Assembly (NCBI RefSeq): GCF_051020985.1 | Contig: NC_135012.1 | Location: 10,356,451 to 10,420,450 of the forward strand | Length of the DNA stretch: 64,000 nucleotides | Origin: Nomia melanderi | Lineage: Eukaryota > Arthropoda > Insecta > Hymenoptera > Halictidae | Direction of reading: 5' to 3' | Part shown: positions 1 through 10,956 of the stretch, one piece after another | Layout of the letters: each line of letters starts with the position of its first letter | Numbering within the stretch: position 1 is the stretch's first letter | Made by a program: the position numbers and the translations under genes | The notes under the pieces: model-generated | What the model was told of the DNA's origin: nothing | Databases searched by the model: none | Seen by the model: only the letters and a program-made list of their open reading frames with translations

Positions 1-2995
1 GCCGGGACAATGCGCATGACAGGCGAATCGATGGGAATAATGCCGACCAAGGATTTCATTGAGCGAACATAAATACCATTCAATTGTAATTCCATTGTAT
101 CAGATCAGTTTCTGGGTGCCTTTTAATTATATCACATTGTTTCGGGAAATTCACTTGACAGCAAGTTCGCTCTGATCCCCTTTTCATATTATGCGAAATG
201 TTTAAATTTGTCTTGGGCAACGGCTCGTTCGGACTATTGTTTATTATATTCTTATGAAATTATAACAAGTCGACCGAGCCTTGCGCAGTAGTAATACGCG
301 GCTTTCTACATATCGGATCGCTGCAAAATATAATATTGTTGTTTAATCTTTTAAGACTGAGTTCGTAATTAAATTCTGAATCAGTGAAGGTACGTGTTCA
401 ACATATTTCTACCGAAATTTATTTTACGTTTTATTTCATCGCATTGATGAATATTACACGTTAACATGCATCGTTTTGATATTTAAATTCGAGTTTTTCT
501 GTTCTATAAATTGAATGTATTCTGAAGACATTATACAATTGTTACTTATTGATTTTTGTGCAATTTTAGTATGAACTGAACCTAAAAAAAAACAAATATA
601 TCTATCTATTATTTTATATCTGCAATGGTTAAGAACGTAAAAATAACTTTGGAAGTTGGGGTTGAAATATCTATTTTATCGAATGTTGTACATATAGGTT
701 AAAAATTAAATAAAAACGAGAATGTCATGATATGTGCATTACGAGTAAAAAATATATTTGACGATATTCAAAGAAAATAGTAGGTAACGAAATAATAAAT
801 GCTTGTGAAACTTTGTGAAAATCGTGTACTGTTCATTGTAGCATGAGATTTATATTAAAAAAAACATGAAGTACTAAAAGATATTGACACAGTAGTGGAA
901 TACTTTCAAATAGACAATATAGCAACAAAAAATAAATTTTCTAATTTTCTATATCTTCTTTTTATTATTACTATTACAATTGTTGTACCGACTTACAATT
1001 ATTGTCAATGTAGATATTTCTCGTACTAGTAACAAACATATTTATCACTTCAGTATAAAAATAATTACCATATCAGATATTTAACTTGTTCAGTCGAGTA
1101 CACTCTGTCAGGTGTACCAGTTTTCGAATAAAAAAGAATCTTTTCAATGTAAAGGTCCAACGAGGTCTGTCATTAAAAAAATGTAAAATACAAAAGGATA
1201 TCGTAAACCAGCACTCGCGTATCACGCGCGGGCAGAGTATCCCCGAGGAAAAAATAAATTTTTGCATCGCGTCAATTATACGCCGGGTAATCTGATTCGA
1301 TAGCGTACCTTGATAATCCAATGAATCATAATTAGATGATCGCGACGAGCGTATTAACAGTTATTATTATAATGGCGTTACAATAGGCAGCCGTTGCGTT
1401 AATTGCGTTCGATACGTACCGTACATATTTTGCGTGGAAAAATTGAATACCATTAAAGTGTAATGGAACGGCTAATTAGGCGATAAAAGATACGAATGAA
1501 TAACAGGTCCGACTGTTACGCGCAGAGAAGGAATAACGTTTCGCGTGCACATGCGCGAAAAATACGTGCGAACGGTATCGGTGTTTAACCCTTTGAGTGC
1601 CCAGGAATATATCGACTGTAATGTATCTACATACAGTGTCGTATACAGTCGCTAAACACATTCCAATAAATTGCTTCCGTTTATCCTCTGAAAGAAACAA
1701 CTGTAACATATCTGACACGAGGACGAGTCTAAAATTTAAATACTGTCTAATAATACTAGTTCCTTCATAAATGCATTGATGCCGTTGCAATGTGCAATTG
1801 CAAACTGACATGGCAGTATAATAGAGCTCGTCAGATAATGTAAATTTCTTTATGATTTTTTTCTAACTTTAACAGATAAAGTGTTATAACCTGTTCCAGT
1901 TATTAGATACACCCTGTATAACGTTTTACGATTACATGTACAGAGAAGAAGAAGAATTGCTCAGAGTAATGTCCTTCACAACATATTTCAAGGTCGTTGA
2001 AATCAACGAAGGGTGTGTCTTTCTTAATAGTTATAAATACATCGAAACTTGTTAAATGAATTTTTTAAAAAGTATGTACAAAGAATCGTTAAATAAGATA
2101 GCAAGAAAAGTTGCTCATGACGTTCTTAACAGTATGTCTGAAGGACAAGATCATCGGTCCGATGTCCGTTAATATAAATAATTACCAAATTTACACTTCA
2201 AACGAAATATAATAATCACGATACATCGTAGGAGCTTTACACACCATATGTCCAAAACATTTTCGCGTTGGAATTGTGAGAGCAGAGATTTTTAATTTGT
2301 AATTTTAGTTTCAGTTCAGTTTGTTTTTAGAAATGTATATTATTCGCAGTAATTATGGAAACCTTTGGGAACAGCTCTGACACTTTTTCTGTGAAATGTC
2401 GGGAAAGTTGGTCGAAGGCTTTTGATGCTTTGCATATACATTACTTTTCGTTTTCATCGTAGAGAAAGGAGAATGTTCAAAAATAGAAAGGTAAGTCAGA
2501 TAAACGATTAAAATGCAGAAAATACGACATAATATTTTAGTAAGTTATACAGTATAATATTAAATATAATTTATATTTTAATCGAAGCAACGACTTCGAT
2601 TTCGTGTAATGAGACAAAAGTTGTTTTGATTATTCTAATTGTATTTTGGATAATTTTTAGTCGAAGCTTATGTGTAAATTTCTCATGTAGGGATGATACT
2701 ATATACAACAAATAAATAAATTTCTGTAGTAGTAGTTCTTAATCAGTGTTTCACAAAAACGATCATTGAAATTTTTAACTTTCTAATTAAATAATGTTTT
2801 CTTTCTGTTATGTACGTTGCAAAGTATAATTTTTGGCAAGAAACATGTTCACGCACACTTTCATTGTTAATTTCACCATCCTAACAATTTTAACGTTCCA
2901 ACACATCGAAAAATGTAATTTTCCCCATTCATTCGAGAATATATTTAACAAGTTTTAAAGTTCTATTTATAAACGCTACAGCTATGACATCACGA
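1..2995. other. AT-rich non-coding stretch, probably intron of the membralin gene
   Basis: No open frame here resembles a known protein, and AT content is high. Because the 7067 exon starts in the middle of membralin and earlier exons are not visible, this is best read as intron or sequence between exons. Small items seen are a TTAA-CCCTTTGAGTGCCC terminus at 1585, a TACACCCTGTA transposon-type end at 1909-1919, and a 28 bp segment at 2463-2490 bounded by good acceptor-like and donor-like sequences. Confidence 0.5.
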
Positions 2996-3226
2996 TTAAC
3001 CCCTTACCTTATAATAACATAAGAGTCGCGATAAAGATTTTAAACAAAATGTAACAAGCACACATATTACTCTTTCGAATTAAAATAAAACACTCTTCTT
3101 CTATTACCAATAATTATACTTTGAAGCAAACATAGACACCGAACATCCCTAAAATCTTCCTGTTTCAATAAACCATCAATGATAAAGTACCAATCCCAGT
3201 TGAGAACTAATCCATCGAGTGGTTAA
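2996..3226. mobile_element. TTAA-flanked MITE, CCCCTTACC subfamily
   Basis: The element starts TTAACCCCTTACC and ends GAGTGGTTAA. Its interior (GCGATAAAGATTTTAAACAAA, then CCAATAATTATACTTTG) is shared with copies at 33663-33895 and 43606-43795 and, reversed, with the right end of 12549-13057. It has no coding capacity. The TTAA ends fit a piggyBac-like target site, which is an inference. Confidence 0.6.
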
Positions 3227-4095
3227 TTCCATGAAAAATTGTTAAAACATGCATTTACAGGGTCGCAAAGAGGTAAGACTCACTGTTCGATGACACCGAG
3301 TTAACCAAAACCGATCGTTCGTCGAAAAGTACATTCCCAGCAGATCATAAAGATAAAAAGAGAAGCGTCCCCCAAAGAACGGGAGCAACGATTGCCAACC
3401 GATTCGTTCGCCGCGTCAGGTAGCTAATTCCAGCGAGAAAAACCGTGAACGTTTTCCGGCGGGGGTGTCGCCGTCCGGCTCAGTTGTATTCAATAACCGG
3501 AAAACATGGTAACCCCGGGTGTCACGAATTTCGACAATATTCCTCGCCGGGCAAATTAAGTTACCCGGCCCCTGGCCCAGTTACGATTAACATCTGCCCG
3601 ATAGTTAAACCGTGGCTCGTTAACAAGCGGCGGCCGGGCCGGCCAAGCGACGATCGACAATTATTTCGCGGGAACGAGTTTACGAATAGACCGGTCCGCT
3701 GGAAAATTCGAAAACCCGGAGGGCAACAAGACACAACTGGGTAAACCGGATCGTTTTGATTCCTGCCACGGCTGCCCGTCCTTCCTCGTCCGCCGCTCAC
3801 CACCCCCGCTCCGCTCCTCTGCACCGTCCCGCGTACCGCCGACCTCTTTCTCTTTCGCTCGTCGTTCGCGTATCGCGCGTCCCTTTCCCGCGTAGGTCAG
3901 AGTTCAGGCGATTAGCCCCGCGGCGTGATTATATGCCGGCCGATATCGATGTCATCGGCGTTGATTATCCAGCAAACGAAAATCCGATTTCCTCGGTAAC
4001 CTGTTTCGCCGTAGCCATCGTTTTAACCTAGCTCTCTGCCCTTCCTTTTTCCACCCACGCCGCGCTCTGCTGATTCTCGTCGTCCTTGGTCTTTC
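3227..4095. other. CpG-rich non-coding block
   Basis: GC and CpG content rise sharply here, with many CGCG and CCGG words. Overlapping ORFs exist on both strands (for example 3445-3744 + and 3561-3824 -), but they mirror each other and look like chance products of low stop-codon density. It could be a regulatory island inside the membralin intron. No promoter motif is clear enough to call. Confidence 0.4.
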
Positions 4096-4850
4096 TATAT
4101 GTTGCAAATCCATTGCTCTAGTCTTCTCTCTTGCAATCTCTGTCCTCCTTGTCTATCTTCTTTTCTCTATGTCTGTCTCTTTTTCTTTCATTATCTTTAT
4201 GTATCTCTATGTTTCTCTATCTCTACCTACTTCTATCTCATTTTCTATCTTTATCTCTCTTTATCTTTCTTTATCTTTCTTTATCTCCCTTTATCTCTCC
4301 CTATCTCTATCTATCTATCTCTCCTTATCTCCCTCTATCTTTCTCTATCTCTATCTTTCTTCATTTCCCTTTATCACTCATCTCTTTCTATCTATCTCTC
4401 TATCTTTCTCTATCTTTCTACCTATCACCTTTTCTTTCTTTATCTCTCTTTATCTCTCTTTATCTTTCTTTATCTCTCCCTATCTCTATCTATCTATCTC
4501 TCTTTATCTCCCTCTATCTTTCTCTATCTCTATCTTTCTTCGTTTCCCTTTATCACTCATCTCTTTCTATCTATCTCTCTATCTCTCTCTACCTCTCTCT
4601 ATCTTTCTATCACCTTTTCTCCCTTTACCTCCCTTTATTTCTACATCTCCCTCTGTCTACTTCTATTCATCTCCTTTTCACTCTGTATCTCTCTGTAACT
4701 CTCTCTATCCATTTTTACCCATCTCTTTGCTTCCCTCCATCCTTTATCTCTCTCCATTCGTCGTCCGTCTCCCTTCACCTCTCGCCGTCCCTCTTTCCCT
4801 CTTCATCCCCCTCCCTCTCCTTTCATTTCTCTATCTTCTGTTTCGCTGAA
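4096..4850. repeat. Long imperfect polypyrimidine microsatellite (TCTA/TCTT/TCTC)n
   Basis: About 750 bp is almost entirely C and T with interspersed A, made of TCTATCTC, TCTTTATC and TCTCTATC tetramer blocks. The blocks are repeated at a longer scale: the segment around 4270-4400 recurs around 4450-4580. All three forward frames stay open for about 200-246 codons and would encode Ser/Leu/Tyr/Phe-only peptides. This is a composition artefact, not genes. Confidence 0.9.
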
Positions 4851-5350
4851 CCCGCGATCCAACTGGTCTGATCCACCTCTGGGCTCCGAGGAGTCGTCTT
4901 CTTTTTCTGAAACGATGCAGATTCGTTCCGTTATACCCGACGAATCACCGTGGATACCATTTCCTTCATGTCGACGACAGGTGCTCGGTCTCGAGATATC
5001 TATTTTCCATATTCAACCCCCCTCCGTCCCCCCCTGTTCCACCTTTTCTTCCAGCCCCCGACGTTTTCGTTCGTTCGCGCTCGAGCCATCGCATCGGTTC
5101 GCGCGCGTTTCATTTCGACGTTGTTTTATTATTATTTTCCTGTTCCGACCCCCACCGCCCCCGCACACCACCCACCCGCCCACTGTCTTTTTGTTCTCCA
5201 CGTTTTTCGTGCTGGACCCGACTCTACGTCTGTTGCCGGTCGCGATGCGAGCCGCCGCTCGATTTTTACGTCGCCCCGGCGCGCTGCCGTATCGATTCCT
5301 TTCGGCCGCCGTCGCGCGACGCATGATTTCAGCGATTCGGATTTGCTAAA
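4851..5350. other. CpG-rich non-coding block after the polypyrimidine tract
   Basis: The block is C-rich and CpG-rich, with a cytosine-rich stretch at 5140-5185. Forward frames at 4915-5349 and 4950-5354 and a reverse frame at 5013-5324 are open but rich in Arg, Pro and Ser, as expected from composition. I see no supported gene. Confidence 0.35.
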
Positions 5351-7066
5351 TTAACGCATTACGGGTTAGTTTGGTTCGTTTCTCACAGTGTATATGCATT
5401 TGTTTGCGTTGAATATTTTTAACCCTTCGACTACCGTTGGCGCCCAGAAACCTTTTCAAAATGGATTTCGAGAGACTGTTGTTTGACGATTCCATACAGA
5501 ATATAAATAAATAAATAAATAATTAATATTGAAGTAATCATAGCACCGAATTGCCCCAGAGTAAGTCAATATTATTTACTTATTTATTTATGGATTTACT
5601 TATTTATTTAATTGTAGTTTTAATTGTACGCCCAATAAGATCTTCCAAAAACTAAAGTACCTAATTCTATTTATAGCAAATTTTTCTCAAAAAACGCGGC
5701 GAATGAAGAAAATTTATCTACGGCCCACAGTTGGTTTATTAGCGGTCCAATTAGAATTTCAACATGTACGATTGCTTTTAGCCGCGTTTCAATAATTTCC
5801 GAAATTTCTTTGTTCGACGCACGGCGAACAGGAAATTATTCATAGCCCACATGCGCGCTAGTAGAGTGTTTGCAACTACGTTGAATAAGGGTATTGCGAT
5901 CGGCGGGGTGTTCGGGAGCAAATCGAAGAGGGAGAAGGAAAGTCAGATTGCCGCATGGGTTTCCGAAGGGTGCGAGGAGAACGAGAGAAACGACGGTATA
6001 GAACAAATTTGGTGGATTTCCATATAAATTTGCTGGCCACGAGCGACATACACGCCGCTCGCGGAAACAAGTGATATCGTGCGGCTATATACACCGGCGC
6101 AGTGGCAGCGGCGGGCTTTGTGTGCCGCCTTCGACAGCAGTTGTGCTGCGACTGTTATTAGATCTATCAATAAGTAATCCACTATTTGTTTTAACAAACC
6201 AGTAACGCGTTTCGAAGCCGAAATTTTTTTCCGCTGTTTTTTTGTTTGGCCTCTTTTGAAATTGAGAGCCGGTTTCCGGCGCCGGGGACGAATATTAATC
6301 AAACAGCGTAGGGGCTTTCGATCATTTTTGGAAAAAAAGGGGAGACAAAGTTCGACAAGAAATAGCGGTCCGTTTATTAACTCTTTGCGGTTGCTGTACC
6401 GGCGATTTTTGATCTTCTATATGTAAAATTGAAAACTGCCAAGGAATAATTTAACCAGTTATTTTTTATTTTTTCAGATAAACATGTAACACTTCTTTGG
6501 TTTGCTTTGGTTTTTCATTGAAATATACTCTAGGCGCATTCGTTCTGCGTTTGACGAGCACGTATCGTTTTTTGATTTTATTCGCAAAACGAGAGATTTT
6601 TGGAACTAAATTCTACAGTTAACGGGTTAATTATTCAACTAACCAGAGACTGACATGTGATTTTCTTTTAGTATTTAAGACTTCGATGCATCATTAAGTT
6701 TCTTACGAACAGAAATGTTAGAAGTTTAACCCTTTTATTCCGTATGAGATACGTGGGCACCAAGAACATTTTAAATTATCGGAAAGCTAGAAAACGCCTA
6801 GATAAAGAAAAATTGTAACATACGGGGATCTTTGCTTATGACAGCTTAAGTGCTAATTAGTGTTATTATTGCTTATCTTATGTCTTTCACTGAAAAGCTT
6901 CAATTTCCTCTATACATCAAGTCATCTCCCACCAGTAAGCCCGTGTCGAAAATCCGATTATTCAGATCCCAGCCAAAGTGTTAACCAAACCCGAAAATAT
7001 CATCCACTAACATCATCAAAGATCGTTATTAATTAATTAAAGATTACAATCTACTTCTGATTTCAG
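5351..7066. other. Non-coding interval upstream of the membralin exon, with AATA/TTTA repeats
   Basis: The interval contains (AATA)n at 5499-5527 facing (TTTA)n at 5573-5614, which could pair as a loose AT hairpin. TTAA-CCCTT transposon-type termini lie at 5419 (CCCTTCGACTACC) and 6726 (CCCTTTTATTCCG). The reverse frame at 5943-6302 is Arg/Lys/Ser-rich and not convincing. The last bases, TTCTGATTTCAG, form the splice acceptor of the next exon. Confidence 0.45.
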
Positions 7067-7517
7067 CACTCGATGTTATACTTCTTTCATCATTACGAGC
7101 TACCTGTGATCATGCAACAGGCACAGTTGCAGCACCTTCTCTTCCATAATAACCGTCAGCCTGGGATGGCTGAGCCGTCAGCTGAACTCTCAGCCGAACA
7201 TTCGGTCGAACCATCGGCTGAACCTTCCGCCGAACCTCCAACCGAACCTTCAGCCGAACCTTCTGTTGAACCGTCGGTCGAGTCGCCGGTCGAACCCACG
7301 AACAGGACGAGCCCGACGCTCGATAATCCTTCGTCCGCAACGGAATCGTTCCAAATACGAGAACCGCCGTCGTTTACCAGAGTATCCGACGCGACGGAGG
7401 AAGCATCCCTTTCGGGTCCGGCGCAAGTCCCCTCGGATCTTGCCACGTGCGAAGTCGAAGACGAAGATCAAGCCGGAAGCGCGGATGAAGCGTCGCGCAC
7501 GGAGCAAAGCGATGAAG
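7067..7517 (+). CDS. TMEM259: Membralin (TMEM259) internal exon: end of membrane domain and start of the disordered tail
   Basis: This exon carries part of membralin, a multi-pass endoplasmic-reticulum membrane protein linked in other animals to ER-associated degradation. It starts after a good acceptor (TTCTGATTTCAG) in phase 0 and reads HSMLYFFHHYELPVIMQQ. I recognise this as the conserved segment after the last transmembrane helix (human membralin has a close QHSM-YFFHHYELP run). It ends GATGAAG before a GTATGA donor, leaving one base of a codon. From about residue 33 the protein becomes a low-complexity tail: eleven tetrapeptides of (A/V/T)EPS type, then acidic and Ser-rich sequence (EDEDQAGSADEAS). 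An ATG lies two codons inside, but homology says the frame is entered by splicing. Earlier exons are not in view and probably lie left of the window. The identification rests on recalled similarity of the first 30 residues. Confidence 0.85.
7169..7297 (+). repeat. In-frame 12 bp coding minisatellite (SAEP tetrapeptides) in membralin
   Basis: Forty-three codons form eleven degenerate units: AEPS, AELS, AEHS, VEPS, AEPS, AEPP, TEPS, AEPS, VEPS, VESP, VEP. The nucleotide unit is close to GCCGAACCTTCA with synonymous variation. The array stays in frame, so copy-number change would only lengthen or shorten the tail. Confidence 0.9.
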
Positions 7518-9136
7518 GTATGATCTGAATATTTTTGTCGTTATTCGATTGTAATGTACAGGGTGTCTCAGGGTGGTGCGAGGTAATTCTAATAAACAAA
7601 AAGAGTTGAAAATGGGAAATAAACTTTTGTACTTCGTTCGTCAGACAATCGATGTAGAACGTTTTTCTCTGAATTGATTCGTATTAGATTGGAAGATGCT
7701 ATATTAATTAGTTTCTGTTACTTTTGTTGATAAAGATTTATTTTTGTGAAGGGATAGAAGAAACTTAATCAGAATTTCTGAGACATTTTTGGTAAAAATG
7801 ATTAGATTATAAATTTATTATAAATGTATTTATTGTACTATGTATAGATTTATTATACAAAATTTAATAATTGTTTAGTTTCAGAATACATTGGTCTTTT
7901 TATTATTGACGAATTTGTGAAAAGTGACAATTTTTCATTTTGTTAATTATTAATGTTGACAACGTTCCTTTCATTTCGTTAGTTTTATTAATATATTTAT
8001 TATTATAATTGTTCATTTTCGAAATGCTCGCCTTTTAAAATGCGTTGCTTTATTAATTTCCGGCCTGAAGTACCGCAGACGCGGTAAAAGTGCATTTAAA
8101 CAGGGTCTAATTGAAATTATCATTTGAGTCATCCCTGTGAAAATACCTTTTTAACGTTTCCCCGGACAGTTTGTGTTTCGAGTTGCAGCGAAACGATTCG
8201 CACGGTTTGAATCATTTTACAACGTCGATTGTACACTTTGTAGATCTTGTAACGCCAACACTCGTCAGTCTAACGCGTCAGTTCCGGGGATTGTTTGGCA
8301 TACGATACCTTTGGATCGCCTTTCTGTTACCATTGCCGAACAACCGCCGATTATTTTCCGCGTTTTTAATTTCAAATAGCCCTGCTTTCGACAATCCGAG
8401 CTATCGATAATCCTTTTAACAAGGGAAACTGATATGTCAAAGGATTTAGAGAATTTAGAGTGGCGGTCTGACCTCAATTTGGAGTGATTGTTATTTGAAA
8501 CCACGCATTATTCGAGTAATTGTTTATCCGCCGGCCATTCTAGTAGCTAGATTATTGAGAAAGAAATTTTTAACGAGCTTCGGATATTTAATTTGAAATT
8601 GATTGTACAAAACTGCATCTTTCTCTCATTTATCGTGATAGGTTAAATTACCTGTTGGTTTGCTTTTGTTTTCTAAAGAAGAATTCAGTGTGCCTACTTT
8701 TGACCTAATCAATCGACGTTACAAGAATTATTCATACTATTTTAAATTTAATTTGCTCACTTCAAATGTAAAATTCATTTACATCGTATTTTAAAATTGA
8801 AAGTTCTTTTCTATACATTAAACTCTCTTTTTTTATTCAATAATTAATCATTATAGGAGAAAGATTTTTTCCAAAGTGTAACTATGTTGAAAGAAAGGAG
8901 TATTAATCTATCCCGCATCTGAACGTCGCAATTGGCTGTTGGCAACAGGCGGATGGCAAAGTAAACCAAATTAAACAAAACCAAAATTCTTTCACCAGCA
9001 CATACTAACATTCTACTAGCAAAAACAAAAACATCAGCAACGCAAAATCCGAAAAAGTTAAAATCAACTAATTCCTCTAAGAAAACAGTTTCGAACGCTT
9101 TGAACATCTGAACGTCGCATTGACTGTTAGCAACAG
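7518..9136 (+). other. Last membralin intron (inferred)
   Basis: It is bounded by the GTATGA donor and a TTAGCAACAG acceptor. Phases agree: one base is left over on the left and two bases begin the right exon. It contains a TACAGGGTGT transposon-type end at 7557-7566. A 33 bp segment at 8916-8948 is nearly identical to the 32 bp ending at the acceptor. The long reverse frame 8844-9272 lies mostly in the intron and mirrors the last exon; I do not consider it a gene. Confidence 0.55.
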
Positions 9137-9348
9137 ATAGGCCAGCGACGTCAGACGCGGATCCGGGCACTGGCGCGGAAGCGGAATCGGAATCGGTCGC
9201 CGCGATATCGGACAGCGGCGGTTCCTCTTCCTCGGACGCGGGAGACAATGGATCGTCGACGGATACTTGCACGTCAACGGCGGGCTTTGAAGTGATCGAG
9301 GCTGCGGAGGCGAGTCGGAAAGAAATGGCGTCCTGTCAGGACAAATAG
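9137..9348 (+). CDS. TMEM259: Membralin (TMEM259) probable last coding exon
   Basis: Joining G from 7517 to AT at 9137 gives an Asp codon. The frame continues DRPATSDADPGTGAEAES through Ser/Gly/Asp-rich sequence to FEVIEAAEASRKEMASCQDK and a TAG stop at 9346-9348. The support is phase match, a GC-rich block in an AT-rich neighbourhood, and the same acidic Ser-rich composition as the end of the previous exon. Membralin tails diverge quickly, so I cannot confirm it by family motifs. A different acceptor could change the frame: frame 0 downstream of the stop is also open to a TGA near 9457. Confidence 0.6.
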
Positions 9349-10298
9349 GAAAGCTGAGGCGCCTCGAGCCACGCCAGTCGTACAAGTGGATAGCCCGGAA
9401 AGGAGAGGCTGTCGTCTCAGAGCGACTGGATCCGCGGAGCGGAGCGTCTCGGGGCTGAACGATCTTCAAGCTCGCGTGCTACGATCGGGGTAGGCTGGTT
9501 AGGGGTTATCGTTCATCGTGGACCATGCATCGGGTAAACGCGGAGCCGTTTTCTTTTTCAATCGCATCGATACCGCTGCTGCCGTTAGGGAAGCTCGTAC
9601 TTCGTCGGCCCAAGGTGGCCAGGTGTTAAGTTTTAACGAGTAACCGGGGAACAGGGGTGAAACGGGATAACTGGTGACTGGATTTCATCGTGCGCGGGAC
9701 CAGACAGGCTAGCACCCGCCTAACGGTTCACGCATGCGATATGTCGTGCTCCCGGGTGACGAAAGACGAAACTCTGCTGGGTAGGACGATTCCTCGCGGC
9801 CAACCCTCGAAATCTATCATTGAACACGTTTGTAGCGAGGTGTGCTAGTAGCTACTTTTGCTGATGGTTTCATGAATGGTCCTAAAGATAGGATTTGATT
9901 ATTAAAATCTATCATTTGGAGTGAGGTGTGCTAGTAGCTACTCTTGCTGACGGTTTCAATGAATGCTCCTAAAGATAGGTTTTGATTATTGGGTTTTTAA
10001 TGATATTCAGGGATAATGGGTGGAATTTTCATGATAGACTTTAAGGTTCAATGAACGTGGTAGAACTAATCGAAGGATAATCTTATGATTGTTACAATTT
10101 CGGTACAATATCGGTGTCTTTGGTCATTAGGTTTTTTATAATATTCAAAATTGTGATTTTACTAATGATAGATTTTGAGGATTAATGGACAGTTTAAAAT
10201 TGATTAAAGACAGAAACATTACCACCATTGCTACGTTGATAAACTGAGTAAAGACAAAAAGGTTGTCTTCGATCATCACGCTGTTTAATAATATTCAG
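9349..10298 (+). other. Probable 3' UTR and downstream flank of membralin
   Basis: GC-rich sequence continues to about 9830 and then becomes AT-rich. It includes a 95 bp tandem duplication at 9811-9989. The first polyadenylation-like hexamer noticed is ATTAAA at 9901-9906, at the junction of the two repeat units. A canonical AATAAA does not appear until 11783. The true transcript end cannot be fixed from sequence alone. Confidence 0.35.
9811..9989 (+). repeat. 95 bp tandem duplication
   Basis: Unit 1 (9811-9905) begins AATCTATCATTGAAC and unit 2 (9906-9989) begins AATCTATCATTTGGAG. Both continue with GAGGTGTGCTAGTAGCTAC, a TTGCTGA(T/C)GGTTTCA segment and CCTAAAGATAGG(A/T)TTTGATTATT. They differ by only a few substitutions and small indels, so the duplication looks recent. 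Confidence 0.85.
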
Positions 10299-10956
10299 TC
10301 AAAACTTAATGGCTCAACGTTGGCTTCACGCGTGGTGAGTCCTGTTCGAAATGCAGAGTTTCGAGATTAAATTCGTCCCAGAGACGTCTGTTGGTTCCGT
10401 TTAGACGAAGAACGAGCTTTCCTTCGGGGCACTGATCCCATCGAGCATTTCGTACCATTTTTAGCCGTTCAGACAGTGGGTGAACTTGTTCCGTATCAAG
10501 CGAAACCGTCAACGGAGTTTTAATCAGGGCCGCGTGTCGCGTCGTCGGTACCCGGGAATAGCGTCCACTGGCACCGTCAGAGGCGGGGACACATCGAACG
10601 CGAGAAAAACAGGGGCGCAACAAGTTGGACCGTTTCCAGCGAATATTCCTTCTTTTCTATTATTTGCTTGCCACGCGTCGCGCGGATGATCCCCTTCCGC
10701 GGATTGATCTCGGCACGATGAACGACGGACCATGTGCAGTAGGGTACGTCATCGCTGAGCCGCGTCACCTTACCTTCGTCTCTTGCCCTCCCTTTCACAC
10801 CCGAGTTCTGTTTATATAGAACGGTGCTGTCCACCAACGAATTTCCACGCATATCCTTGCAAACCTTTTCGACAAACAAGTGCTGTGAAAAGTGTCCAAC
10901 GTTTCACACGTTTATAGACTGTTGAAATGTTCTTCAACGAGTCATTCGTTTCATTC
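10299..10956. other. GC-rich block with an uncertain reverse-strand ORF
   Basis: GC is raised between about 10300 and 10850. On the minus strand, the frame at 10306-10623 is open and its second half reads SLDTEQVHPLSERLKMVRNA and then KLVLRLNGTNRRLWDEFNLE before a TAA. The composition is protein-like, but I recognise no family, and opposite-strand frames are open too. On the plus strand, 10299-10334 is a 36 bp segment between an acceptor-like and a GTGAGT donor-like site. Neither is strong enough to call a gene. Confidence 0.25.

Noticed and set aside
4099..4871. Three overlapping forward ORFs of 199-246 codons
   Set aside because: They are translations of a TCTA/TCTT/TCTC microsatellite in three frames at once, so they are a composition artefact.
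1909..7566. TACACCCTGTA at 1909 and TACAGGGTGT at 7557 as the two ends of one element
   Set aside because: Their orientation is opposite to that of a terminal inverted repeat, and the interval holds the membralin exon. They are probably unrelated transposon ends.
8844..9469. Reverse ORFs of 142 and 130 codons opposite the membralin last exon
   Set aside because: They mirror the Ser/Asp/Glu-rich plus-strand exon, whose splice phase fits the upstream membralin exon. The reverse frames also run across its splice acceptor and intron.
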